Shown here piece by piece: positions 40,992 to 51,830 of a stretch of 64,000 nucleotides of DNA. Every line of letters begins with the position of its first letter. Within the stretch, counting starts at the first letter, position 1. The notes beneath the pieces were generated by a model. That model saw only the letters and a list, made by a program, of their open reading frames with translations, made no database searches and was not told the DNA's origin. The stretch comes from Ahaetulla prasina (lineage: Eukaryota; Chordata; Lepidosauria; Squamata; Colubridae). The stretch lies in the NCBI RefSeq assembly GCF_028640845.1, contig NC_080542.1:62943064-63007063 (forward strand), given 5' to 3'. The position numbers and the translations under genes were made by a program.

Positions 40992-41250
40992 TTTGCCCTT
41001 ATTTCTATCTACTCTCCTCTTTCCCCTTTCCCTGTCTTGTTTTTCCGCTGTTAATCCCAGTATAATCATTTAAGTTTTTAATATTTTTTATCTTTCCCTC
41101 TTCTTTTTCTTCTTGTCTCTTTCTACCTTCTCTATTTTTCTCTACTCTCCTGATTTCCCCTATATTTCCATCTGCTCTCCTTTATTTCCCTTTCCATCTT
41201 TCTTATTTTTCCACTGTTAATCCCAGTGTGATCATTTGAATTTTTCATAT
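40992..41250. repeat. 164-bp imperfect tandem duplication in the ORF1-like region
   Basis: CCGCTGTTAATCCCAGTATA (from 41046) and CCACTGTTAATCCCAGTGTG (from 41210) are 164 bases apart, and the preceding ATCTACTCTCCTCTTTCCCC-type block (41007) recurs at 41169. On the minus strand this duplicates the segment coding for the KIRKMEREIKESRW block, lengthening the coiled-coil region. Confidence 0.7.
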
Positions 41251-41530
41251 TTTTTCTCTTTTCCCCCAATCCTTTATTTTTCATAATCAATATTTTATCT
41301 TTATCTTCAATATTGCTCTCTTGCTTCTTCTTCATAGTTTCTGCATCTTCTTGGGTGTATTCCAACACAATTCCTAGTTCATCCGATTTAAATTTACCAT
41401 GTAACATTGTAATCATTTCCTTTGTTTCCATTTCTAAAGATGTATGCATCCTTTTAATCATTTCAATTAATTCCTGCACCATTTTTTGTTCTCTGAGTTG
41501 TCTTTGGTTGACAAAATCAAACAGCTGCAA
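41132..41530 (-). CDS. L1 ORF1-like coiled-coil protein, partial
   Basis: This 132-codon frame begins MQLFDFVNQRQLREQKMVQE and continues with heptad-like charged sequence (LIEMIKRMHTSLEMETKEM, EYTQEDAETMKKKQES, KIRKMEREIKESRWKYR). It is rich in Lys, Glu and Met with no enzymatic motif. L1 ORF1 proteins form trimers through an N-terminal coiled coil and bind RNA; the length and composition fit that N-terminal part, and I see no RRM or C-terminal domain. The frame ends at 41132 within a tandem duplication. The true start may be upstream, beyond a frameshift. Function is inferred from composition and position in an L1-like insert. Confidence 0.45.
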   Translation of the reverse strand: MQLFDFVNQRQLREQKMVQELIEMIKRMHTSLEMETKEMITMLHGKFKSDELGIVLEYTQEDAETMKKKQESNIEDKDKILIMKNKGLGEKRKNMKNSNDHTGINSGKIRKMEREIKESRWKYRGNQESREK

Positions 41531-43469
41531 AATCCTCCTTAAAAGTTCCCATCGCTCTTATCTCTTTGAAAGCCTTTTTTTCCAAAATACAATTTAAGTG
41601 TTGCAGTTTTTTCTCCACCAGTAGCTGTCTCTCTCCAATCCACAGTTCCAAGCAACAAACTACGAAGGTGTCCATTTTATTTGTTAAATCCACATTGCCA
41701 ATATTTACCCCTTTTTTTTTACTTCTTCATTTTTAATTCCCCAAAGTTCCATTTAAAGTCCAAGTCAAATCCAATTTAAAAAGGGAAAGAAAAGATACAT
41801 AAGAAAAGCTTCACGAGGCTTTGTGTTTATAGTTCCCTTTATTCTTCCTTGAGAGGTCAAAAAAGCATTTTAAAGTTTTTTCCAGTCCTCTCCACATCAA
41901 TTATGGTTTTTTTTCTTTCAATATTTTAAATGTCTGCACAAATTTATAATCCAAAAGTCAAAGTTCTATTTCGGGCTTTAAGGTTTTAAACTTCAGTTTT
42001 ATTTTTCTTCCGATATTCATATTCCCCCTCCAATTAGCTGATGTTTCTACGCCACGACACCTTTTACCAAATTAAAAGTATTCTTTGTTTTTCTTGTGAG
42101 TTAGCAATCACTCACCTGGCTTCAATACTCCATCCAAATCACTTCTCAAAAACCTGGTCTGGTTGCCCCAGCTAAATGGGGCACCGCCACCGCAGCTGTG
42201 TTGAAGAGTTTCCTCTGACCTCCGAGGAACTTGCCAGTTCCTCTTGGTCATCCAAGGTGCCTCTCCTTCTTCACTATCCCTTCAGCACAGTTCTGGTCTG
42301 AAGACCCCTCGACGGCGGTTTGTCAGCCTGGGATTTTGCAAAGCTCATCTGAGCTCACTATTCCCCGACTGTCTCACCGCGATACTTCCAGTTGAATCTC
42401 TTGGAAATTTCTCCTTAATTCTATGTTGCTTCTCTCCTTGGTTAGTTTCCATCCATTGTTTCTTGTTTTGCCTTCTGGTGCATTAGAAATAAGTGGCAAG
42501 CCCTTAAATATTGGAACACTGCTTTCATGTCACTCTTAGTTCTTATTTTCAGTAGGTACGATATACCCAGTTCCTGCAACCGTTCTTCATATATTTTAAC
42601 CTCCATCCCCCTAATCATCTTTACTGTACTTCTTTTAACCCTTTCTAGAGTCTCAAATATCTTTTTAATCTCATGATGACCAAAACTGGATGCAGTATTC
42701 CAAGTGTGGCCTTACCAAAGCCTTATAAAGCAGTACTAATATCTCACATGATCTTGATTCTATTGACACAGCCTAGGATTGCACTGGCTTTTTTGGTGGC
42801 TGCAGCACATTGCTGGCTCATATTTAAGTGACTGCTAGAACTCCCAGATCCAACTCTCAGTTACTGCTATTGAGACATGTTTTACCAATCTGTAACTATA
42901 CATTTGAGTTTTTCCCCCCTAAGTGTAAAATTTTCCTTTTCTCTACAATGAATTTCATTTTTTAGATAGGGCCCATTGTTTAAGTCTGTCAAGTTCCTCC
43001 TGGACCTTGAGCCTATCTTCTGGCATGTTGGCAATTCCTGCCAGCTTGGTGTCATCAGTGAATTTGATGAGTTCCCTTTCTATTCCTTCATCTATTCTAA
43101 ATCATTGATGAAGATATAGAAAAGCACTGGGCCTAAAACAGAACCTTGCTTATTTTGCTATGTGGAAATGTAGATGTAGTTCCATTAAGGATTACACATT
43201 GAGTGTGATTTTTCAGTCAGTTACAAATCCATCTGGTAATGCTCTCTATCCCTCTCTTTTCTAGCTTACCAAGTAGTAGGTTATGGTCTACTTTGTGAAA
43301 TGCCTTACTGAAATCTAAGTATACTATGTCCACAGCATTTTGCTGGTCCACTAATATAGTTACTTTGTCAAAGAATGAAATAAGATTTGTTTGGCATGAT
43401 CTGTTTTTGACAAACCCATGCTGGCTTTTGGTTATAAATTTGCTTGGTTCTAGGTGATTGCAGATCTAT

Positions 43470-43993
43470 TGTTTGTGTTCTGTCCCCCTCGCCTCAGTCC
43501 AAGTGATGACTTAATTAGCCGGCAACTATCAGCTTCTGGCAGCAAACTAGCAAGCGTATGCCAAGTGTCTCTGTTATCTCTCTTGCTGCCAATGAATCAA
43601 CCAAGAACAAACAGTACTTCAGCTCTAGTTAAGCAGTTGATTTGCTTGCCACGAAGGGTATAGCAGCCCTTGCTGCTTTTATATCTTGTGGGGTGTGGCT
43701 CAGCACTTCCTAGGCCTGCCCCACCCTTGCTTCTGTTGTTCCCGCCTCTCCTGCCTACGAAACCTAGGCTCCAGCCAGGTCTGACTGCCATCAGCTGGGT
43801 CTGGAGGCGTGGCCTGGGGGGGAAAGAGTCAGGGGACAGAGGCCTTGTTATCTCCTCCACCTGGCCTGCCTCTGGCTCCTGGATCTGAGCCAGGAAAGCC
43901 AGTGCTCCAGAGATAAGTCCTGATGGCCTTTCCCCCTCACTTTCCAAGTCACTTTCTGGCAGGGCCCCCGGCTCGGGGGGCGCAGACACAACA
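43470..43993 (-). mobile_element. Solo LTR, same family as 11452-12020, inside CR1
   Basis: The ends are TGTTTGTGTTCTGTC and GACACAACA. CR1 sequence surrounds it on both sides, so it is a solo LTR. Shared blocks with the first LTR include GGGGTGTGGCTCAGCACTT and AGGCCTGCCCCNCCCTT. TATA-like sequence (TTTTATATC near 43678) reads on the minus strand. I could not match flanking 5-mers, so the target duplication has decayed or a boundary is misjudged by a few bases. The 130-codon frame 43989-43597 is LTR sequence. Confidence 0.75.
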
Positions 43994-44178
43994 GCTTGTT
44001 TATCTTTTCCAGGATCCTCTCAGGTATTGATGTCAGGCTGATTTTCGATTTGGATTCTCCCCCCCCCTTTTTTTTTTTTGGGAAGATGGGAACATCAGCT
44101 CTTTTTCAGTCTTCTGGTAGCTCCCCAGTGTTCCAAGAAGTTTGAAAGATATGGTTCAATGGTTCTGTGATCACATCA

Positions 44179-45151
44179 ATCTAAAGCATGGTGGTCTTAA
44201 GTTTCTGGCCCGCAAATTATAGCAAATATCTTCATTTTTGCTTTCTTAGGGAAGCAACATATTCTTAGAGCTAGTTTATAGCATAAGAAGGGACTCAGTG
44301 AAAAACTGCAGACTAATAATTATCTGCCAACTTTCAATGAGGAGATTTTAAAAGTGTTTTGTTTACTTAATAAGAAAAGTGTAAGTACCAGCTAGATTTT
44401 ATAATTTGAACACATAAAACCTTTTCTCTCACATTTTATCTTAAGCCTATAATTAAATTAATATTACATAGCTCCAGTATGAACCATCACTGCCCTCTTT
44501 TCCTACCATTATGTTTGCTAAAGACTTCTGGAAATGCATTACTTTGTTACCTTTGTTATTAAAAATAAGTAATTGATGAAAAAGATCCTGGTATAAATTA
44601 CTTTTCTGAAGGAAATATATCAGATCTGGTGATATAGGCATAAATATAATTACGTAATTAGCCATTTAAAGCTAATTGAAGTTATACAACGTTCCCATGA
44701 ATCTGCTTCTCTTGCTCCATAAAATATTTTGACATACATTTATTAGATTTCAAATTCATTGATTATTTTAACTTTATAAAACTGTCTTTTACCAAAGTAT
44801 GCTACATTTATGGCCAAAGAATATGTTGTGATCCCATAAACTGTCAAAAAAGATTGATAGGGGTCCCTTAGAGAAAGCTGAAATAAAAATAGACTTGCTA
44901 GCATCTTGTTTAAATTTAACATAGCAATTAGGCATGAAATTCAGGTCTTACAAAACCTCCATTTTTGTGAATATAATTTTGTGATGCTTTTCACAAAGGT
45001 ATTAGTAGTAGCTGAACTTGCCACTTATAGCTCCAACTGCTACATAGACCTGGTAACACTTAATGTTCAAAAGAATCAAAGTATATAAAATATATTTGTG
45101 TACTTAATACAGTCTGATAGGAAGCTTGAATAGAAAATAGTCCTCCATGAA
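44179..45151. other. AT-rich spacer, nothing recognised
   Basis: No repeat termini or coding relics recognised. Confidence 0.4.
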
Positions 45152-46901
45152 TATTATTATTATTTAAATTTTATTATTATTATTTAAATTTTTATACCGC
45201 CCTTCTCCCGAAGGACTCAGGGCGGTTCACAGCCAGATAAAAATACAATAATAAATACAATTAAAATACAATTAAAAAACTTATTCAATTGGCCGAGATT
45301 AAAATTTAGAATAAATAATAAAAACTCATTAAAAACCCATTAATTAAAAAACTAACCCAGTCCTGCGCAGATGAATAAGTGAGTTTTAAGCTCGCGACGA
45401 AAGGTTCGGAGGTCTGGAAGTTGACGGGGTCCTGGGGGGAGTTCATTCCAGAGGGCGGGAGCCCCCACAGAGAAGGCCCTTCCCCTGGGCGTCGCCAGAC
45501 GACACTGTCGCGCCGACGGCACCCTGAGGAGTCCCTCTCTGTGAGAGCGCACGGGTCGGTGAGAGGTATTCGGTAGCAGTAGGCGGTCCCGTAGATAACC
45601 CGGCCCTATGCCATGGAGCGCTTTAAAGACGTTCACCAAAACCTTGAAGCGCACCCGGAAGGCCACAGGTAGCCAGTGCAGTCTGCGCAGGATAGGTGTC
45701 ACGCGGGAGCCACGAGGGGCTCCCTCTATCACCCACGCAGCCGCATTCTGGACTAACTGAAGCCTCCGGATGCCCCTCAAGGGGAGCCCCATGTAGAGAG
45801 CATTGCAGTAATCCAGACGAGACGTCACGAGGGCGTGAGTGACTGTGCACAAGGCATCCCGGTCTAGAAAGGGGCGCAACTGGCGCACCAGGCGAACCTG
45901 GTGGAAAGCTCTCCTGGAGACGGCCGTCAAGTGGTCTTCAAGAGACAGCCGTTCATCCAGGAGAACACCCAAGTTGCGCACCCTCTCCATCGGGGCCAAT
46001 GACTCGCTCCCAACAGTCAGCCGTGGACTCAGCTGACTGTACCGGGATGCCGGCATCCACAGCCACTCCGTCTTGGAGGGATTGAGCTTGAGCCTGTTTC
46101 TCCCCATCCAGACCCGTACGGCTTCCAAGCACCGGGACAGCACTTCGATAGCTTCATTGGGGTGGCCCGGTGTGGAAAAGTACAGCTGGGTGTCATCAGC
46201 GTACAGCTGGTACCTCACACCGAAGCCACTGATGATCTCACCCAGCGGCTTCATATAGATGTTGAACAGAAGGCGAGAGAATCGACCCCGCGGCACCCAC
46301 AAGTGAGGCGCGCGGGGTGACCTCTGCCCCCCCATCAACACCGTCTGCGTCCGGTCGGAGAGATAGGAGGAGAACCACCGATAAACGGTGCCTCCCACTC
46401 CCCCTCCCTCCAACCGGCGCAGCCGGGTACCATGGTCGCTGGTATCAAAAGCCGCTGAGAGGTCTAATAGGACCAGGGCAGAGGAACAACCCCTATCCCT
46501 GGCCCTCCAGAGATCATCCACCAACGCGACCAAAGCCGTCTCAGTGCTGTAACCGGGCCGGAAGCCGGACTGGAACGGGTCTAGATAGACAGTTTCCTCC
46601 AGGTGGAGGGGAAACTGATATGCCACCATACTCTCTACAACCTTCGCCGCGAAGCGGAGGTTGGAGACCGGACGATAATTACCTAAAACAGCCGGGTCCA
46701 GGGAAGGCTTCTTGAGGAGGGGCCTCACCACCGCCTCTTTCAAGGCGGCCGGAAAGACCCCTCCAACAAGGAAGCGCTCGTAATCACCTGGAGCCAGCCT
46801 CGTGTCACCTCCTGAGTGGCCAGCACCAGCCAGGAGGGGCACGGGTCCAGTAAACACGTGGTGGCATTCAATCTACCCAGCAACCTGTCCATGTCCTCGG
46901 G
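45152..46901 (-). mobile_element. L2-clade LINE, copy F, 5'-truncated, best preserved
   Basis: The 3' tail is (ATT)n/AAAT-rich at 45152-45192, followed by the ACCGCC...GGGCGG hairpin (on the minus strand; 45196-45225) and 3' UTR. Coding sequence runs 46857-45352. The 5' end stops at 46901, within the linker just before the reverse transcriptase, where copy B continues with CGGGAGTCACAGG. Flanking DNA is unrelated AT-rich sequence and I see no clear target duplication. Confidence 0.92.
45352..46857 (-). CDS. L2 reverse transcriptase, 501-codon open frame (5'-truncated)
   Basis: The frame covers the whole reverse transcriptase. Fingers: FPAALKEAVVRPLLKKPSLD and LGNYRPVSNLRFAAKVVES. Palm: [20 protein letters not shown], with I-to-S and I-to-T changes against copy [15 protein letters not shown] follows, then YADD (46203-46192), thumb ([17 protein letters not shown]), and the C-terminal domain to HLFICAGLG. 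Where copy C has [15 protein letters not shown] this copy has LWVPRGRFSRLLFN: three small deletions restore the frame but erase the PQGS motif, so the enzyme is almost certainly inactive although open. The N-terminal endonuclease is missing. The first ATG is not a natural start. Confidence 0.85.
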   Translation of the reverse strand: MFTGPVPLLAGAGHSGGDTRLAPGDYERFLVGGVFPAALKEAVVRPLLKKPSLDPAVLGNYRPVSNLRFAAKVVESMVAYQFPLHLEETVYLDPFQSGFRPGYSTETALVALVDDLWRARDRGCSSALVLLDLSAAFDTSDHGTRLRRLEGGGVGGTVYRWFSSYLSDRTQTVLMGGQRSPRAPHLWVPRGRFSRLLFNIYMKPLGEIISGFGVRYQLYADDTQLYFSTPGHPNEAIEVLSRCLEAVRVWMGRNRLKLNPSKTEWLWMPASRYSQLSPRLTVGSESLAPMERVRNLGVLLDERLSLEDHLTAVSRRAFHQVRLVRQLRPFLDRDALCTVTHALVTSRLDYCNALYMGLPLRGIRRLQLVQNAAAWVIEGAPRGSRVTPILRRLHWLPVAFRVRFKVLVNVFKALHGIGPGYLRDRLLLPNTSHRPVRSHREGLLRVPSARQCRLATPRGRAFSVGAPALWNELPPGPRQLPDLRTFRRELKTHLFICAGLG

Positions 46902-47634
46902 AAAATCTGACTTTTATCAGGAAATGCTGAAAGAAAGAGTTTAGAATGGTATTATTGTGAGTGAACTTCCAAACAATATTTCCCTCCAAATAAGAATTTA
47001 CATTTTTTTAATCTATATAATGAAATTGTACTTTGTCTATTAAAAGCACAATATTTCTAGTACAAAGCCTCAAAGAGAGATTTGATATTCAAATCAAATA
47101 GCAGAAATATAAAAGGAAGATTAGAAGATACTCCATTTAGATAAAGTTCCATTTTTGTTTCTCTCCCTCCCCATAACCCACAATCAAAGTGAATCTTGAA
47201 ACAACTAAAAATAAATGCCATATTCAGGATTAGTTTGGGGAGCTTGTTTGACTCTGATAAATCGCTGTCAAATGAAGTTTCTAAAAGTGATTTAATAACA
47301 TAAAACTTTCCACAGCAATGGCCTTCAATTCTGTAAAATTGCAATTCTATTTTCAAAGTCATAAATGGTAGGAAAAATTGCTAGATTATAATTTGGAAAT
47401 TGATAACTTTACTGCATGCCCTGAAATAGGAAGTTTTGTAAATATTTTACAAAAGACACTGTGTTCCTATTTGTGTTATTAAACAAAATGTTTCAGACAG
47501 GGAAATCAGGAACCAAATTATGCCACTAGGCTGAAGATACCCAAATCTATTTCTTTGTAACCTATGAAAGGTAAGAGTATGGTTCCCCTAAATGCTATTC
47601 TTAAATTGTGATGGATATGAGATAAAAGGGGCAC
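46902..47634. other. AT-rich spacer, nothing recognised
   Basis: No repeat termini or coding relics recognised. Confidence 0.4.
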
Positions 47635-47820
47635 TACTGGTGCAGTGGTTAGAATGCCCACAGCCTGGGATTTGGTCCTAATGGGGCAGCCTTCCATCCT
47701 TCCAAAATCGGTAAAATAAGAACCCAGATGGTTGTGGGCAATAGACTGATGTTGTAAACCATCCAGAGAGTGCTACAAAGTACAGTGGGGCACATATACA
47801 GTAAATCTAAGTGTTATTGT
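47635..47820 (+). mobile_element. tRNA-headed SINE (second family), plus
   Basis: The head is CTGGTGCAGTGGTTAGAATG (A box) with a decayed B box (GGGATTTGGTCCTAATG). Then CAGCCTTCCATCCTTCC, AATAAGAACCCAGATGGTTG and TAAACCATCCAGAGAGTGC follow. It ends in (GTTATT)n-like sequence. The body matches 24112-24395 and 38372-38540. Confidence 0.7.
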
Positions 47821-49345
47821 TATTACTACATTGTGAGACACCACTGGGATGATGGTTGATATTTCAGTTCTTAATCTAGAAACCACAGATACACAATTTT
47901 AAAGGTGCATGTGGATCTGAATTCCTCTCTGAAGCTACGTTTGGAAATGACAATTATATTGGACTCAGCAATCAACTTATTCTCTGAAATAACTAGATAA
48001 CTAAAATTACAGTGATTCCACAAATCATTTATGGAACAATGTACCTCTACCAGACTGTACTTGTGGATCTTGAGAGGGATTACCATTAGCATAAAAATTG
48101 GGGGGGGGGAACCACTTTGGAGAGATATAATAATATTGCCAGAGCTTGTTATAATCTTGAAAAAAAAAATACAAATTGTAATAATGGGTAATGTGGCTAT
48201 TTTTTGAAATCCACCAAAGATAGATACAGCATTATATTACTAGTATTAGAGGGAGGTAGAATTTAACTGGATTTATTATTAGAAGGGTTTTAGCTCTAGA
48301 GCAATACAATGATTCATCCCACAAATGATTCATCCATTCATTAAAGGTTCCAATTAAGCATATATTGAGAATGTATAGAGGTCCATCTGGGAAAATAGAG
48401 AAGAACATCTGCTAATGTGAGCCAGAATTCCACCAAAGCTTTATATCAGATAAGTGGCAATCAAATTGGAAAGACCTATTTGCTGGATTTTTTTTTACTT
48501 GTGTTAACAATTTTTCAATATATCTTAACTGAAGCCTGAAACCATCATCCAATTGTTGTTAATAAAAAGCCAAGATGTTTGCCATTTTATTCTTAATTTT
48601 ATTTTATTGATTTTTCAGCACAGTCTAAGGCTTTTACAAAAAAAATAATAACACTAGGGCATAAGGATAATATGTTTATATCACATCCAAGAAGAATGAA
48701 CAGAATAATAAAATAAAAGTAGAGGCTTGGGAAAAAAATTACCATCAGCCAAATAACGTTAGCAATCCACATGTCTAATTTCCAAAGGACAAAGTTGCCA
48801 TTCAAAGCTACCAAAGCTGTAGTTTTTTTTCATTGGAGTAAGCATGAAAAAATGTATCTTGTCCCCAGGCAACCTATGCAATATACTTTATAATATTTGC
48901 CAATAGTGAGGATAAGTAAGACAAAGTATTATCTTTTCTGCACTTTGATTCACTTTTGTTCTTATTACTCCCAGGCTATTTTTTTTTCTCTTCAACCTTT
49001 TGCTCTTAGCAAAATCTCCAATTAATCTGGGAATAAGGTAAATGTACTACAAAGATACATGTACTACAAAAAGAATCCTTATCCTTGAATGGTGTCATCT
49101 GTTTCTGGGTTCCAGGTCTAACAATGAGGCAAAAGATAAATCATGATCTGCTAATAGAGTTCATAAAAATTAATATGAAAACACGTCCATGATTATGAGG
49201 AATTCATTTAGTGATTCTTAGTGAGGATCAAATGTAAAATCTACTTATAAATGTTTGCATATTGTGAAAAAGTGGATAGAATAAAATGTCACCTTTTCTT
49301 GTAATATTAGGTCATGAGTTCATTAAATAAAGATGAATTGGGTGA
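47821..49345. other. AT-rich spacer, nothing recognised
   Basis: About 1.5 kb with short poly(A)/poly(T) runs only; no coding relic, SINE box or hairpin stands out. Confidence 0.4.
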
Positions 49346-49353
49346 GATCTAGG

Positions 49354-49596
49354 CAGTGGTGAAATTCAATTTTTTTTACTACCGGTTCTGTGGGCGTGTG
49401 TAGCTTGGTGGCCATGGCTTGGTGGGCGTGGCAGGGGAAGGTTACTGCAAAATCTCCATTCCCACCCCAATCCTGGATATTTCAAAATCTCATTCCCACC
49501 CCACTCTGGGGCCAGCCAGAGGTGGTATTTGCTACTCAAATACCTACTCAAAATTTCTGCTAGCAGTTCTCCAGAATCTACTGAATTTCACCCCTG
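49354..49596. mobile_element. hAT-like miniature element, 243 bp, 8-bp target duplication GATCTAGG
   Basis: It starts CAGTGGTGAAATTCA and ends TGAATTTCACCCCTG (14 of 15 complementary). Perfect GATCTAGG repeats lie at 49346-49353 and 49597-49604. The interior contains GTGGGCGTG repeats and a segment shared with 2600-2690. There is no coding sequence. Confidence 0.92.
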
Positions 49597-49729
49597 GATC
49601 TAGGACAATAAAGTACTTCATCATAGAACACAGTTAAACAATGGGATTTTAAATAGCTTTAAAAATAGGAGTATATTAAACAAAGTTCAGGATTGTAGTT
49701 GTACCTCCAAATCAGTTTTGAATCTTGAC

Positions 49730-49862
49730 AACTACCCGGCTGAGTGAGAGTAATTGGCCCAAAATCAATCCAGTGGTTTTGTGTCTCAGGGAGAACTGAA
49801 ACTCAGACTTTCCTATTTTCTAGCCTGGTGCCTTTAGCCACTAAACTGATCCTCTTGGGATC
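49730..49862 (-). mobile_element. tRNA-headed SINE (third type), minus
   Basis: On the minus strand the head reads GATCAGTTTAGTGGCTAAAG then GCACCAGGCTAG (A-box region) and GTCTGAGTTTCAGTTCTCCC (B-box region), followed by GGCCAATTACTCTCACTCAG. This resembles the type at 59886-60085 (CATCAGGCTA and GGGCCACTCATTCTGTCACA). No clear 3' end was seen. Confidence 0.6.
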
Positions 49863-50217
49863 AGTTTCAGGTTAGTAATAGCTAGAACTCCTGACATTAT
49901 CAGCATACATTTGAAAAGTAAAGGTTTAAATTCCTCTCCCCCTCCCTCCCTCCCTCCCTCCCTCCCACCTCTCGTGCTTCAGAGTTGTAAAAGCATAAAT
50001 ATACCATCTGTCTAGAACACATTTAATACAGTCTTTATTATGGTCACAGACTAGAACAAAAAAAATTAAACATTAAAATAAAACAGAACAGAACCAAACA
50101 GAACAAAGTGTAGTAATATATTACATTTGATGGTAAAATCAACAGATGACAGCCTAATTTGGCAGTATACCAAAACTTAGCTATGTTCAGAGAAATTGAA
50201 TCGTACTGATACGATTT
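49863..50217. other. Spacer with a (CCCT)n run
   Basis: CCCTCCCTCCCTCCCTCCCT lies at about 49940-49966. The sequence from about 50020 to the L2 junction may be the 3' end of the LINE relic seen at 51370-51830, as its A-rich segment suggests. Confidence 0.35.
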
Positions 50218-51350
50218 TGGGTGAGATCATCAGTGGCTTCGGGGTGAGTTACCAGCTGTACGCTGACGACATTCAGCTGTACTTTTCCACCCCGGGCCAC
50301 CCCAATGAAGTTGTTGAAGTGCTGTCCCGGTGTTTGGAAGCCGTACAGGTCTGGATGGGGAGAAACAGGCTCAAGCTTAATCCCTCCAAGACGGAGTGGC
50401 TGTGGATGCCGGCATCCCGATTCAGTCAGCTGCAGCCGCAGCTGACTGTTGGAGGCGAGTTATTGGCCCCAAAGGATAGGGTGCGCAACTTAGGTGTCCT
50501 CCTGGATGAACGGCTGTCGTTTGAAGATCATTTGACGGCCGTCGCCAGGAGGGCCTTCCACCAGGTTCGCCTGGTTCGGCAGTTGCGCCCCTTCCTTGAT
50601 CGGGATGCCTTGTGCACAGTCACTCACGCGCTCGTTACCTCTCGCTTGGATTATTGTAATGCTCTCTATATGGGGCTCCCCTTGAAGTGCACTCGGAGGC
50701 TTCAGTTAGTCCAGAATGCAGCTGCACGGGTGATAGAGGGAGCTTCACGTAGCTCCCACGTAACACCGCTCCTGCGCAGACTGCACTGGCTACCTGTGGC
50801 CTTTCAAATGCACTTTAAGGTGTTGGTTACGACCTTTAAAGCACTCCATGGCTTAGGGCCTGGGTACTTACGGGACCGCCTGCTGTTACCGTATGCCTCC
50901 CACCGACCCGTACGCTCTCACAGAGAGGGACTTCTCAGGGTGCCGTCCGCCAAGCAATGTCGGCTGGCGGCCCCCAGGGGAAGGTCCTTCTCTGTGGGGG
51001 CTCCCACACTTTGGAACGAACTTCCCCCGGGCTTACGCCAAATACCTGACCTTCGGACCTTCCGCCGTGAACTGAAGACACATCTTTTCATTCGCGCGGG
51101 GCTGGCTTAAATTTTAAATTTTAAATTTTAAATTACATAAATTTTATCGATTTTAAATTTTTTACTAATTTTAAATAGGGTTTTGGTTTTTATAATTTTT
51201 TAAAGTTCTAGGCTAATTATAATAAGTTTTTTAACTTGCATTTTAAATTGTATACTGTAGTGTCTGTATTTTATTGTTGCCTGTACACCGCCCTGAGTCC
51301 TTCGGGAAAAGGGCGGTATAAAAATCAAATAAATAATAATAATAATAATA
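50218..51350 (+). mobile_element. L2-clade LINE, copy G, 5'-truncated, 304-codon frame
   Basis: L2 sequence begins at about 50218 (GGGTGAGATCATCAGTGGCT). The frame to 51110 has FGVSYQLYADDIQLYF (YADD at 50259-50270), [47 protein letters not shown] and the full C-terminus to HLFIRAGLA with no stop or frameshift. It has the 3' UTR hairpin near 51285-51320 and an (AATAAT)n tail to 51350. The palm upstream of YADD is missing. Its protein closely matches copies D and A (CTRRLQL variant), whereas B, E and F share GIRRLQL, so two subfamilies are present. Confidence 0.92.
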
Positions 51351-51369
51351 ATACAACAATAAAAGTTTT

Positions 51370-51830
51370 ACATAAAAATGATGAGAGTTTCTAGGATATT
51401 TAATCAAGTAAGGTGTTATGAGTCTGTGAATCCCTACAGAGGAAGCAATTCAACAGGACATGAGCTGTGGTTTCAATGGCCACTTGTCCACAGTGGCATA
51501 GTTCATGTGAAACTTTTATATTACTTCTCCAGAATTGTTATAACATGTTATAAGAGTTATAAACGGTTAAAGTTAATGTCCTCTGAACAGTAGTTTCAGC
51601 CAATGTGTTATAATGCAGATCCATGCACCAGTTTTGATCTTTAACAGTCCTGCCTCCCTTCAATGTAGTTTTTAGTAATTTAGACTGGATCTTTTCAAGA
51701 AGGGCAAAAGAGGAAAGCTGGTCACCGAAGAGTAGTTGTACATGTACCTTTGTTGAAAACAGCTTCACCACCTAATATTTGACAAACTTGTCCAATATTC
51801 TGGTCATTTATTTCCAAGCATATTATTTAG
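51370..51830 (-). pseudogene. LINE C-terminal relic, clade unassigned
   Basis: On the minus strand near 51500-51425 the sequence reads MPLWTSGH-like and, in another frame, CGQVAIETTAHVLLNCFLC, resembling the C..CG...T..H.L..C knuckle at the end of some LINE proteins. Upstream sequence is scrambled by frameshifts. L2 copy G lies between this and a possible 3' end near 50020-50200. Tentative. Confidence 0.3.

Larger units (their letters stand above)
40182..42402 (-). mobile_element. L1-like 2.2-kb ORF1-only insertion with 20-bp target duplication
   Basis: GGAAATTTCTCCTTAATTCT occurs at 40162-40181 and 42403-42422, exactly flanking 2221 bp. On the minus strand the insert ends at 40182 in an A-rich tail (TTTTTTTACAAAG on the plus strand), the signature of L1-type insertion. 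Its 5' end (42402 to about 42130) is GC-richer (CGCCACCGCAGCTGTG, CCCGACTGTCTCACCGCG), then comes an ORF1-like coiled-coil region and AT-rich sequence. I found no endonuclease or reverse transcriptase. It is either an internally deleted L1 or a nonautonomous ORF1-only family. Confidence 0.75.
39985..44178 (-). mobile_element. CR1 LINE fragment with two nested insertions
   Basis: CR1 3' UTR and C-terminal coding sequence occupy 39985-40181. After the 40182-42402 insertion the coding region resumes (42403-43469: the C-terminal, thumb, FADD and PQGS-equivalent segments, all frameshifted) and, after a solo LTR (43470-43993), the reverse transcriptase N-terminal part runs to about 44178 (a QPIERSN/GELPEDWK-equivalent stretch). 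It is more diverged than the 26391 copy and no long frame survives. It supplies the empty-site comparison for L2 copy D. Confidence 0.85.

Noticed and set aside
43597..43989. 130-codon Pro/Glu-rich open frame
   Set aside because: It lies wholly inside the second solo LTR; no retroviral or host domain is present.
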